Part shown: in pieces, positions 1 to 5,170 of the stretch
Layout of the letters: the number at the start of each line of letters is the position of its first letter
How positions within the stretch are numbered: position 1 is the first letter of the stretch
NCBI GenBank assembly: GCA_002281005.1
Contig: NCFD01000094.1
Location: 1-5,829, forward strand
Direction of reading: 5' to 3'
From: Acidocella sp. 35-58-6
GTDB lineage: Bacteria > Pseudomonadota > Alphaproteobacteria > Acetobacterales > Acetobacteraceae
Length of the DNA stretch: 5,829 bases
Notes under the pieces: generated by a model
The model's database searches: none
The model's input: the letters and a program-made list of their open reading frames with translations, nothing else
Told to the model about the DNA's origin: nothing
Position numbers and translations under genes: made by a program

Positions 1-108
1 CAGCGCAGCTGAACGCGCCACCCGCGCCTGGCCGAACCGCAGCGCCTGCGTTGGCTCCGCCGGCATCTCGTCGCTATGGGCCACCATGTCGTCAGCGTCT
101 TGTGTCAC
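1..108 (-). CDS. N-terminal fragment of a divergently transcribed protein, possibly an MntR-type (DtxR family) metal regulator
   Basis: An open minus-strand frame runs off the left edge of the window, leaving 36 codons. I choose the GTG at 106-108 as start because AAGGA (118-122) sits 9 nt upstream of it; an in-frame ATG seven codons later is an alternative. The visible peptide starts VTQDADDMVAHSDEM and ends RFGQARVARSAAL. That ending matches the spacing of conserved residues just before the helix-turn-helix of MntR proteins as I remember them (F-x-Q-x-R-x-A-x-x-x-x-L, followed in MntR by a D-Y-V-E-L-I segment that would lie outside this window). Its place opposite an NRAMP transporter with an MntR-like palindrome between them supports the idea. 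MntR is a cytoplasmic Mn(II)-dependent repressor of manganese uptake. Seen: the open frame and ribosome site. Inferred: the identity, since the diagnostic domains are missing. Confidence 0.5.
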   Translation of the reverse strand, partial: MTQDADDMVAHSDEMPAEPTQALRFGQARVARSAAL

Positions 109-117
109 CGGCAATTT

Positions 118-122
118 TCCTT
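118..122 (-). promoter_or_regulatory. Shine-Dalgarno deciding the GTG start of the divergent gene
   Basis: Read on the minus strand, AAGGA lies 9 nt before the GTG at 106-108. The in-frame ATG at 85-87 has no comparable purine-rich site at usable distance, so GTG is preferred. Confidence 0.5.
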
Positions 123-195
123 GCGCCACCAGCGCTATTCCTCAAAAAACCACCCACCTAACCATAAGTTTGCCAGTTCAGCAAATATATGGCTC

Positions 196-223
196 TTGAC
201 TTAAATGTAGCCTTGGCTACATT
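196..223 (+). promoter_or_regulatory. Candidate sigma-70 promoter of the NRAMP transporter
   Basis: TTGACT (196-201) matches the -35 consensus at five of six positions. TACATT (218-223) is an acceptable -10 box after 16 bp. Transcription would start near 230, giving a leader of only a few bases before the ATG at 237 and losing part of the AGCAGG ribosome site. Either the mRNA is almost leaderless or another promoter lies further upstream. The -10 box lies inside the right arm of the palindrome, as expected for repression. Confidence 0.4.
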
Positions 224-225
224 TA
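202..225. promoter_or_regulatory. Perfect inverted repeat, likely metal-regulator (MntR-like) operator
   Basis: Two exact 11-bp arms, TAAATGTAGCC and GGCTACATTTA, flank a central TT. Read as a 9-4-9 site it is AAATGTAGC-N4-GCTACATTT. The enterobacterial MntR operator, as I recall it, is AAACATAGC-N4-GCTATGTTT, which has the same layout and differs at two positions per half-site. The palindrome lies between the divergent genes and covers the candidate -10 box of the transporter, so a bound repressor would block it. Because it is symmetric, it also overlaps a weaker minus-strand promoter-like pair (TTGCCT, complement of 228-233, and TACATT, complement of 204-209, 18 bp apart), which could serve the divergent gene. 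Seen: the palindrome. Inferred: the regulator's identity. A transcription terminator is unlikely, as there is no T-run and the site precedes a gene. Confidence 0.7.
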
Positions 226-230
226 GCAGG
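225..230 (+). promoter_or_regulatory. Ribosome binding site deciding the transporter start at 237
   Basis: AGCAGG lies 6 nt before the ATG at 237. The in-frame ATG at 189 has no Shine-Dalgarno, and starting there would place the whole operator palindrome inside the coding sequence, so the shorter form is chosen. Confidence 0.55.
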
Positions 231-236
231 CAAACC

Positions 237-1565
237 ATGAACCACGAAAATTTCACCCGCGAGGATTATTTACGCGCCAAGGACCGCCAAAGGGTCCTGC
301 AAAGCCGCGCCTCAAAAAGCTGGCTACGCCTGATCTGGCTGCTGGCCGGCCCCGGCGTGCTGGTGATGCTAGGCGAAAATGACGGCCCAAGCATGGTCTC
401 CTACGCCACCACCGGCGCCACCTACGGCATCGGCTTTTTCATCCCCTTCATATTGCTCACCTTCATCATGGCCTTTGTGGTGCAGGAAATGACCGTGCGT
501 CTGGGCGTTGCCACCCATCGCGGCCACGCTGAACTCATCTTCCAGCGCTTTGGCCCGTTCTGGGGCTATTTTGCGATGGCGGACCTGGTGTTCGGCAACC
601 TGCTCACTTTGGTCACCGAATTCATCGCCATCCAGGCCGGCGGGCTGTATTTTGGCATCCCCAACTGGGTCTCGGTGCTCGGCGGCGTGCTGGTGGTGTT
701 CATCTCAATGGCCTTGCGCCGCTACGCCACCTGGGAGCGCGTCGCCCTTACCCTCGCCGCTGGCAACATGCTGTTCATCCCCGCCGCCTTGCTGGCGCAC
801 CCCAACCCAGCCGCCATCGCGCACGCCATGGCCACATGGGGCCCGCTACCCGGCGGCATGGGCACCGCCTTCATCACCCTCATCCTCGCCAACATTGGCG
901 CTACCGTCACCCCCTGGATGATCTTCTTCCAGCAGAGCGCCGTGGTCGATAAAGGCCTTACCCGCACCGACCTCGCCCAAGGCCGCATCGACACCGCCTT
1001 AGGCGCTGGCCTCGCGGCCCTCGCCGCCATCGCCACTTTGGTGGCCGCCGCACCTTTGTTTGCAGCGCATACCGATATCTCGCAGTTCGCCTCCGGTGCT
1101 GATTTCGCCAGCGCCTTAAAACCCCTCATCGGCAGTACGGGTGCGGCGCTATTTGCGCTCGGCATCATCGAAGCCGGGCTGGTCGCCGCCATGACCATCT
1201 CAACCTCATCCTCCTACGCTTTGGCTGAAGCACTTTCCGCCAAACACAGCTTCAACCTTGATTTCGCCTCCGGCTGGCTGTTCTACGGTGCGGCCATCGG
1301 CTCCACGTTATTCGCCGCCGCCGTCGTGCTCATCCCCGGCGCACCGCTGCTGGCCATGACCCTCACAGTCAACGTCATCGCCACCTTATTAATGGCACCG
1401 GCCTTGCTGCTATTATTGCTGCTGGTGAACGACCGCGCCATCATGGCCGGGCTGCATAACGGTTGGCGGGCCAATCTTGCAGGCGGGGCCATCGTCGTAT
1501 TCATTTGCATCGCGGGCACGCTGTATGGCGTCATCACCGTGTTTCCGCATCTGGTGGGCGCATGA
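237..1565 (+). CDS. Atypical NRAMP-family (SLC11-like) divalent metal transporter
   Basis: This is a 442-residue inner-membrane protein with about eleven hydrophobic segments, the usual length and layout of NRAMP proton-coupled metal importers. The first helix aligns without gaps to the family: GPG at 38-40, then D49-G-P-S52 where the classical site is D-P-G-N. Helix 6 reads GATV-T225-P-W227-M228 followed by FFQQSAVVDKG, where MntH proteins have GATVMPHN. So the binding-site Asp is kept, but the Asn, the metal-coordinating Met and the following His are replaced by Ser, Thr and Trp. This marks a divergent NRAMP branch; some distant NRAMP relatives (NRMT) are reported to carry Mg2+, so the substrate cannot be assumed to be Mn2+ or Fe2+. 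An in-frame ATG at 189 would add 16 residues but lacks a ribosome site and spans the operator. Downstream, the stop overlaps the next gene by ATGA. The fold is confident, the substrate is not. Confidence 0.9.
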   Translation: MNHENFTREDYLRAKDRQRVLQSRASKSWLRLIWLLAGPGVLVMLGENDGPSMVSYATTGATYGIGFFIPFILLTFIMAFVVQEMTVRLGVATHRGHAELIFQRFGPFWGYFAMADLVFGNLLTLVTEFIAIQAGGLYFGIPNWVSVLGGVLVVFISMALRRYATWERVALTLAAGNMLFIPAALLAHPNPAAIAHAMATWGPLPGGMGTAFITLILANIGATVTPWMIFFQQSAVVDKGLTRTDLAQGRIDTALGAGLAALAAIATLVAAAPLFAAHTDISQFASGADFASALKPLIGSTGAALFALGIIEAGLVAAMTISTSSSYALAEALSAKHSFNLDFASGWLFYGAAIGSTLFAAAVVLIPGAPLLAMTLTVNVIATLLMAPALLLLLLLVNDRAIMAGLHNGWRANLAGGAIVVFICIAGTLYGVITVFPHLVGA

Positions 1566-1768
1566 GCCGGCGTCACCCCAGTGATGAAGAGCTTGCCGGG
1601 CTGCTGGAACAAGCCCAACTCGCCAGCGCCAAAGCCCGCCCGCTACCCAGGCGGCACCTCGGCCCGGCCATGCTCACCATCCTCATCGCATTGCGGGTTT
1701 ACGTCATCCTCGCCATCCCGGTGGTCGCCTACGCCTTCATCCACGCCCTCGCGCTGGGCGCAAAATAA
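1562..1768 (+). CDS. Small single-pass membrane protein translationally coupled to the transporter
   Basis: This is a 68-residue protein whose ATG overlaps the transporter TGA (ATGA at 1562-1565); a GGTGG ribosome-like stretch lies just upstream. The frame is open further 5' (to 1463), but that would be buried in the transporter gene. Residues 1-34 are polar and charged, with an acidic DEE at 8-10 and a basic PRRH around 29-32. Residues about 36-62 form one hydrophobic helix with an unusual internal arginine (R45) and a proline (P53), and the tail is LALGAK. Basic residues before the helix predict a cytoplasmic N-terminus by the positive-inside rule. I recognise no family. Overlap with an NRAMP gene suggests a subunit or regulator of that transporter, in the way other small membrane proteins modulate transporters, but this is inference. 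No upstream promoter is visible, so it is probably expressed only with the transporter. Confidence 0.75.
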   Translation: MSRRHPSDEELAGLLEQAQLASAKARPLPRRHLGPAMLTILIALRVYVILAIPVVAYAFIHALALGAK

Positions 1769-1771
1769 GCC

Positions 1772-2095
1772 TCAGCCACCGCTTAACTTCGGTATTGCCG
1801 GAACGGCCATATGGTAATGCGGCAACTGCATATCGGGGAACGCCGCGTGCACCACCAACAACACCAACAGCACAACAATCAAAAATGCCAGCACCCCGCC
1901 CAGTAGCCTGAACGCCGCCACCACCAGCGCAACCGCCACCAGCACCAGCACCACCACCTGCAAGCGCGGTGGAATTCCGGCTGACACCATCAGCCCCATC
2001 AGCAGCGCATCGACAAACCCGATCACCTGCATGACCAGCCCGGCCAAAAACAGCAACGCCGACATCACTAAATTTATTGCACTATTCACCAGCAT
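1772..2095 (-). CDS. Small hydrophobic membrane protein, paralogue of the upstream gene product
   Basis: This is a 107-residue protein of unknown function, extremely rich in V, L and A. Hydrophobic stretches cover about 7-37, 45-62 and 66-83, so three membrane helices, or a re-entrant first segment plus two, are likely. Landmarks are SAGIPPRLQ (38-46), AFRLLG (61-66) and PDM (87-89), followed by an 18-residue tail with HYH and several prolines. The same landmarks occur in the product of 2173-2448, and the two align along most of their length with a single one-residue gap, so they are tandem duplicates. The ATG at 2093-2095 follows AGGGGG by only 2 nt. A GTG two codons later has better spacing (8 nt), so the true start may be there. 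The stop lies three bases from the convergent stop of the small plus-strand gene. It is probably co-transcribed with the upstream paralogue across a 77-nt gap. I do not recognise the family. Confidence 0.75.
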   Translation of the reverse strand: MLVNSAINLVMSALLFLAGLVMQVIGFVDALLMGLMVSAGIPPRLQVVVLVLVAVALVVAAFRLLGGVLAFLIVVLLVLLVVHAAFPDMQLPHYHMAVPAIPKLSGG

Positions 2096-2105
2096 ATCCC
2101 CCTAC

Positions 2106-2170
2106 ATCACAGCAGGATATGGGCACGCGCCACCGCCGGTGCGAGATCTCACAAAAGCTTAATCACAGCA
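2106..2170. repeat. Pair of 9-bp direct repeats in the gap between the paralogous genes
   Basis: ATCACAGCA occurs at 2106-2114 and again at 2162-2170, 56 bp apart start to start, bracketing the 77-nt gap between the two small membrane-protein genes. Between them lies the 8-bp palindrome GAGATCTC (2143-2150). No stem with a T-run is present, so I see no terminator here. The repeats could be a regulator site pair or a relic of the gene duplication, or they could be chance. Confidence 0.25.
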
Positions 2171-2172
2171 CC

Positions 2173-2448
2173 TCAATGCACCGCAAACATTCCCGGCAGC
2201 ACTAATTGCACCGAGAGCAGCGTGAACAATGTCAGCACCACCATCGCAAACACCAACCCTAGCCACCGGAATGCAATGTAAATTGAAACCAGCGACACCA
2301 CTGACAACAGCAATATTTGAAAATTCGGCTGCAAACCTGCCGATGTCAGAAAATCGCCAACAGCCGAATTTACCGCCGAAACGGTGGCCGCCAGCAACCC
2401 CAATAAAAACGTCAATATCCCAACCATGACCTCAGTTGCTTCAGACAT
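2173..2448 (-). CDS. Small hydrophobic membrane protein, first of a tandem paralogue pair
   Basis: This is a 91-residue protein of unknown function. It starts MSEATEV and has hydrophobic stretches at about 8-34, 44-60 and 64-84. It shares SAGLQPNFQ (36-44), AFRWLG (59-64) and a late LPGM (84-87) with its downstream neighbour. I count about 17 identities in the 49 residues from the position after SAG to the final Met, without a gap, so common descent is clear although the sequences have drifted. The longer frame begins at a TTG (2485-2487) and would add 13 polar residues running through the inverted repeat. I prefer the ATG at 2446-2448, which has a G-rich stretch (GGGGGCG) just upstream. The gene is 128 bp downstream of pmbA on the same strand, with its own promoter-like signals, so it probably starts a two-gene unit. 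Two-helix hairpin proteins of this size include holins and membrane stress proteins, but nothing here is specific to those. Confidence 0.75.
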   Translation of the reverse strand: MSEATEVMVGILTFLLGLLAATVSAVNSAVGDFLTSAGLQPNFQILLLSVVSLVSIYIAFRWLGLVFAMVVLTLFTLLSVQLVLPGMFAVH

Positions 2449-2468
2449 TGTTTCGCCCCCGCACGATC

Positions 2469-2486
2469 TGCCATTTATACATGGCA
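2469..2486. promoter_or_regulatory. Inverted repeat around a -10-like box upstream of the paralogue pair
   Basis: TGCCAT (2469-2474) and ATGGCA (2481-2486) are exact inverted 6-bp arms with a 6-nt spacer. Read on the minus strand, a TATAAA box occupies 2479-2474 within the repeat, preceded by TG. That would start transcription near 2467, about 20 nt before the ATG at 2448. No good -35 hexamer is present at 16-18 bp, so the promoter would be of the extended -10 type or activator dependent. The repeat may be an operator. It is short, so confidence is modest. Confidence 0.35.
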
Positions 2487-2576
2487 AAACCGGCGATAGC
2501 GCGTTCTCAATAAACTTTAATACCTCGGTAGGCTTCCGGAATATATAATCAAACCGGCCAAGCGGAAACCCCGTGC

Positions 2577-3908
2577 TCAGGCTCCCGCCAAGGTCAGCCC
2601 TTCTACCCTTATGGTCGGTGCGTCAGTTCCACGTTTGAATTCCAAATCATTCGCCGGCCGTAAATTCGCAAACATCGCCAAAGCATGACCAGCGATGGTG
2701 AATTCCGCCACCGGCTCTGCAACCCTACCGTGCCTGATCATGAAGCCCGAGGCGCCGCGCGAATAATCGCCGGTAATGCCATTCACGCCACCACCCATCA
2801 GTTCGGTCACCAGCAAGCCTTCCGCGATATCGGCCATCAACTCATCCGGGCTCATCGTTCCGGGTGCCATATATAAATTCGACACTGACGGCCCCGGCGG
2901 CCCCCCGGTGCCGCGCGATGCATGGCCAGTGCTTTTCAAACCTAGCTGACGAGCACTACGGGTATCCAAAATCCAGCTAGTCAGCACACCATTTTCAATC
3001 AACGCACGCTTCTCGCCACGCTGACCCTCGCCATCAAACATCCGGCTCCTGAACCCGCGCACCCGGAACGGATCGTCATAAATAAATATATCATCGCCAA
3101 AAATCTTCTCCCCCATTTTCTCCTTCAAAAATGAGGTTTTTCGCGCAATCGATGCGCCATTGATGGCGGACGCCAAAGCCGACACCAGCCCACCCGAAAC
3201 TCTGGGATGAAACAACACCGGCAGTTGCGCGGTTTTGGGCCGCACAGGATTCAACCGTGCCAGCGCCTGTGCTGCCGCCTTCGCGCCAATCTTCGCCGGG
3301 TCGCCCAAATCAGCCGCATGCACCGCCGAGCTATAATCATAATCGCGCTGCATGCCCGTACCGGACCCCGCAATCGCGGTGGCTGAAAGACTATGGCTGG
3401 AACGGGTATAATGCCCGATGAACCCGAGCGACGTCGCCAGCACCACCGAGCTTTGGCTCCACCCGGCTGACCCACCTTCGGAATTGGTAATCCCCGGCAC
3501 CGCCATCGCGGCATCCTCAGCCGCCGCCGCGCGCGCGATCAGCGCCTCCATCGAGGGCTCAACCGGATCATTCATATCCAAAGCGGAATCATCCAAAGCG
3601 GGTGGCGCTTCCGGGATTGCCGAAAACTCATCCTCCGGCACCACCTTCGCCATCGCCACCGCCTGTCCGGCCAGCCGCGCAAACGCCGCCGGATCAATCG
3701 AGCTGGCTGACACAATGGCTGACTGCTTGCCCACAAACACCCGTAAGCCCAACTCGCGTGATTCCGCCCGCTCGGTCTCCTCGGTTTTGCCCAGCCGCCG
3801 CTGCACCCCCACCGAAATGCCACTCACCAGCACCATATCAGCGCTATCAGCCCCCGCCGCCTTCGCCGCCTTCAACAAATCCTGCGCGTGGTTCAGCAAG
3901 TCGCTCAT
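2577..3908 (-). CDS. pmbA: PmbA/TldE, metalloprotease-like subunit of the TldD/TldE complex
   Basis: At 443 residues this is the normal length for PmbA (about 450 in E. coli). The C-terminal signature GVNGITGDYSRGASGF (about 374-389), followed by a segment containing AEFTIAGH, is characteristic of PmbA, where it forms part of the conserved TldD/PmbA C-terminal domain. The N-terminal domain covers roughly 1-220. There is no HExxxH zinc motif anywhere, as expected: in the TldD/TldE heterodimer the zinc active site is in TldD and TldE/PmbA is the non-metal partner. The complex is cytoplasmic and is known for processing the peptide antibiotic microcin B17, degrading the CcdA antitoxin and trimming modified peptides. 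The ATG overlaps the stop of the peptidase gene by ATGA (3905-3908), so translation is coupled. No tldD is in the window. No convincing hairpin terminator follows the stop; the region 2488-2576 is AT-rich and holds no gene. Confidence 0.93.
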   Translation of the reverse strand: MSDLLNHAQDLLKAAKAAGADSADMVLVSGISVGVQRRLGKTEETERAESRELGLRVFVGKQSAIVSASSIDPAAFARLAGQAVAMAKVVPEDEFSAIPEAPPALDDSALDMNDPVEPSMEALIARAAAAEDAAMAVPGITNSEGGSAGWSQSSVVLATSLGFIGHYTRSSHSLSATAIAGSGTGMQRDYDYSSAVHAADLGDPAKIGAKAAAQALARLNPVRPKTAQLPVLFHPRVSGGLVSALASAINGASIARKTSFLKEKMGEKIFGDDIFIYDDPFRVRGFRSRMFDGEGQRGEKRALIENGVLTSWILDTRSARQLGLKSTGHASRGTGGPPGPSVSNLYMAPGTMSPDELMADIAEGLLVTELMGGGVNGITGDYSRGASGFMIRHGRVAEPVAEFTIAGHALAMFANLRPANDLEFKRGTDAPTIRVEGLTLAGA

Positions 3909-5170
3909 GCTGCAAGCCTATCGATAATGTTGCCAAGGCGTGGCACCTGCCCAATCGGCCCAATTGCCGCCACCGTTGGCCGGCTCGCAAAAATCTTCCC
4001 CGCCACCTTACGAATCTCAGCCTCGGTCACCGCCTCGATCTTCGCCACGGTCTCAGCCGCCGGAATCACCCGCCCGAAAATCTGCCACTGCCGCGCCAAT
4101 TGCTCGCAACGGCTGCCGGTTGATTCCAGCGACATTAACAGCCCCGCCTTCAACTGCGCCCGCGCCCGGTTCAACTCCGCCGCCGTCACATCCAATTGCA
4201 CCTTAGCCAGTTCCTCCAGCGTCACCGGCATCAACTCCGCCGCTTCGCTCTCACCGGTGCCGGCATAAATCCCGAACAGCCCACCATCATTGGCCGGCGC
4301 TGTAAAACTATAAATCGAATAAACCAGCCCGCGCTTCTCGCGGATTTCCTGAAACAGCCTGGATGACATGCCCCCACCCAGCAACGTGGAGAGCAGCATC
4401 GACGGATAATAGTCCGGCTCACCATATCCGGGTGCTGAGAATCCCAGCACAATATGCGCCTGATCCAAATCGCGCTCCTCGCGGTATTCGCCACCCGTGT
4501 AATCCGACGGCATCGGGCTTTCCGCCACCGCGTGCGGCAGGTCGGCAAAATGTTGCGCCACCAAATCAACCACCTGGTTGTGCTCCAGCTTCCCGCACGC
4601 CGCGATCACCATATTCTCCGGCGTATAATGCTGGCGCATGAAACCCGGCAGCGCATCGCGCTTCAGCCCACGAATAATCGCCTCGGTCCCCAGCACCGGC
4701 CGTCCCATCGGCTGGCTCGGGTACGCTGCCGACTGAAAATGGTCGAACACGATATCATCGGGCGTATCATTGGCCTGGCCGATTTCCTGCAAAATCACCC
4801 CGCGCTCGCGCTCCAATTCTTCCGGCTCAAAGCTCGAATGACACAGAATATCACCGATAATGTCCACGCCGAGGGCTAAATCCTCCTTCAGCATCTTCAC
4901 GTAATAAGCCGTCTGCTCGCGCGAGGTGTAAGCATTGATATGCCCCCCCACATTCTCCACCGCCTCGGCAATCTCTAAAGCCGAGCGTGAGGCCGTGCCC
5001 TTGAACGCCATGTGCTCGAGAAAATGCGCCACGCCATTTTCCGCGGCGGTCTCATGGCGCGTTCCCGCCCCCACATAAGCCCCAAACGACACCGTCTCCA
5101 CCCGCTCCATCCGCTCGGTCAAAATCGTCAGGCCCGAGGGCAGCGTGGTGATGGAATAAGTCTCAGTCAT
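3905..5170 (-). CDS. M16 family zinc peptidase (processing-peptidase-like, insulinase superfamily)
   Basis: At 421 residues this has the standard length of the compact M16B peptidases related to mitochondrial processing peptidase beta. The inverted zinc motif is intact: H49-F-L-E52-H53, with the distal ligand E129 in the sequence VILQE, 76 residues after H53. So H49 and H53 bind zinc and E52 is the catalytic base. A glycine-rich loop (265-267, GGG) precedes R280 and Y284, the R-x-x-x-Y pair of the C-terminal domain used for substrate binding in M16B enzymes. The N-terminus (MTETYSITTLPSG) shows no signal peptide, so it is probably cytoplasmic. Both catalytic and substrate-binding halves are in one chain, so it could work as a homodimer. 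The start is supported by AGGA (5178-5181), 7 nt upstream. It overlaps thrC upstream and pmbA downstream by ATGA. Physiological substrate unknown. Confidence 0.93.
   Translation of the reverse strand: MTETYSITTLPSGLTILTERMERVETVSFGAYVGAGTRHETAAENGVAHFLEHMAFKGTASRSALEIAEAVENVGGHINAYTSREQTAYYVKMLKEDLALGVDIIGDILCHSSFEPEELERERGVILQEIGQANDTPDDIVFDHFQSAAYPSQPMGRPVLGTEAIIRGLKRDALPGFMRQHYTPENMVIAACGKLEHNQVVDLVAQHFADLPHAVAESPMPSDYTGGEYREERDLDQAHIVLGFSAPGYGEPDYYPSMLLSTLLGGGMSSRLFQEIREKRGLVYSIYSFTAPANDGGLFGIYAGTGESEAAELMPVTLEELAKVQLDVTAAELNRARAQLKAGLLMSLESTGSRCEQLARQWQIFGRVIPAAETVAKIEAVTEAEIRKVAGKIFASRPTVAAIGPIGQVPRLGNIIDRLAA

Noticed and set aside
189..236. In-frame N-terminal extension of the transporter from the ATG at 189
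   Set aside because: It has no ribosome site and the whole palindrome and -35/-10 pair lie inside it. The start at 237 has AGCAGG at 6 nt.
508..1198. Long open frames inside the transporter gene on both strands (508-921 plus, 722-1198 minus)
   Set aside because: Their products are low-complexity Ser/Pro/Ala/Arg sequences typical of shadow frames in GC-rich DNA, and they overlap a clearly recognised transporter.
1795..1826. Possible terminator stem (GCCG-GAA-CGGC and TTGCCG...CGGCAA) after the plus-strand unit
   Set aside because: The stem is short, has no T-run, and lies inside the coding sequence of the convergent gene.
2454..2484. Possible sigma-54 promoter (TGGCA...TGC on the minus strand)
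   Set aside because: The GG and GC are separated by 8 bases instead of the required 10.
2534..2541. TTCCGGAA palindrome downstream of pmbA as a terminator
   Set aside because: An 8-bp palindrome with no loop and no following T-tract cannot form an intrinsic terminator.
2544..2549. Perfect plus-strand TATAAT that could start a transcript antisense to pmbA
   Set aside because: No -35 element lies at 16-18 bp and no gene follows; it sits in a generally AT-rich gap.
3418..4268. Plus-strand frames opposite pmbA and the peptidase gene (3418-3927, 3602-4123, 3888-4268)
   Set aside because: They are antisense to two confidently identified genes, have biased composition, and have no supporting start signals.
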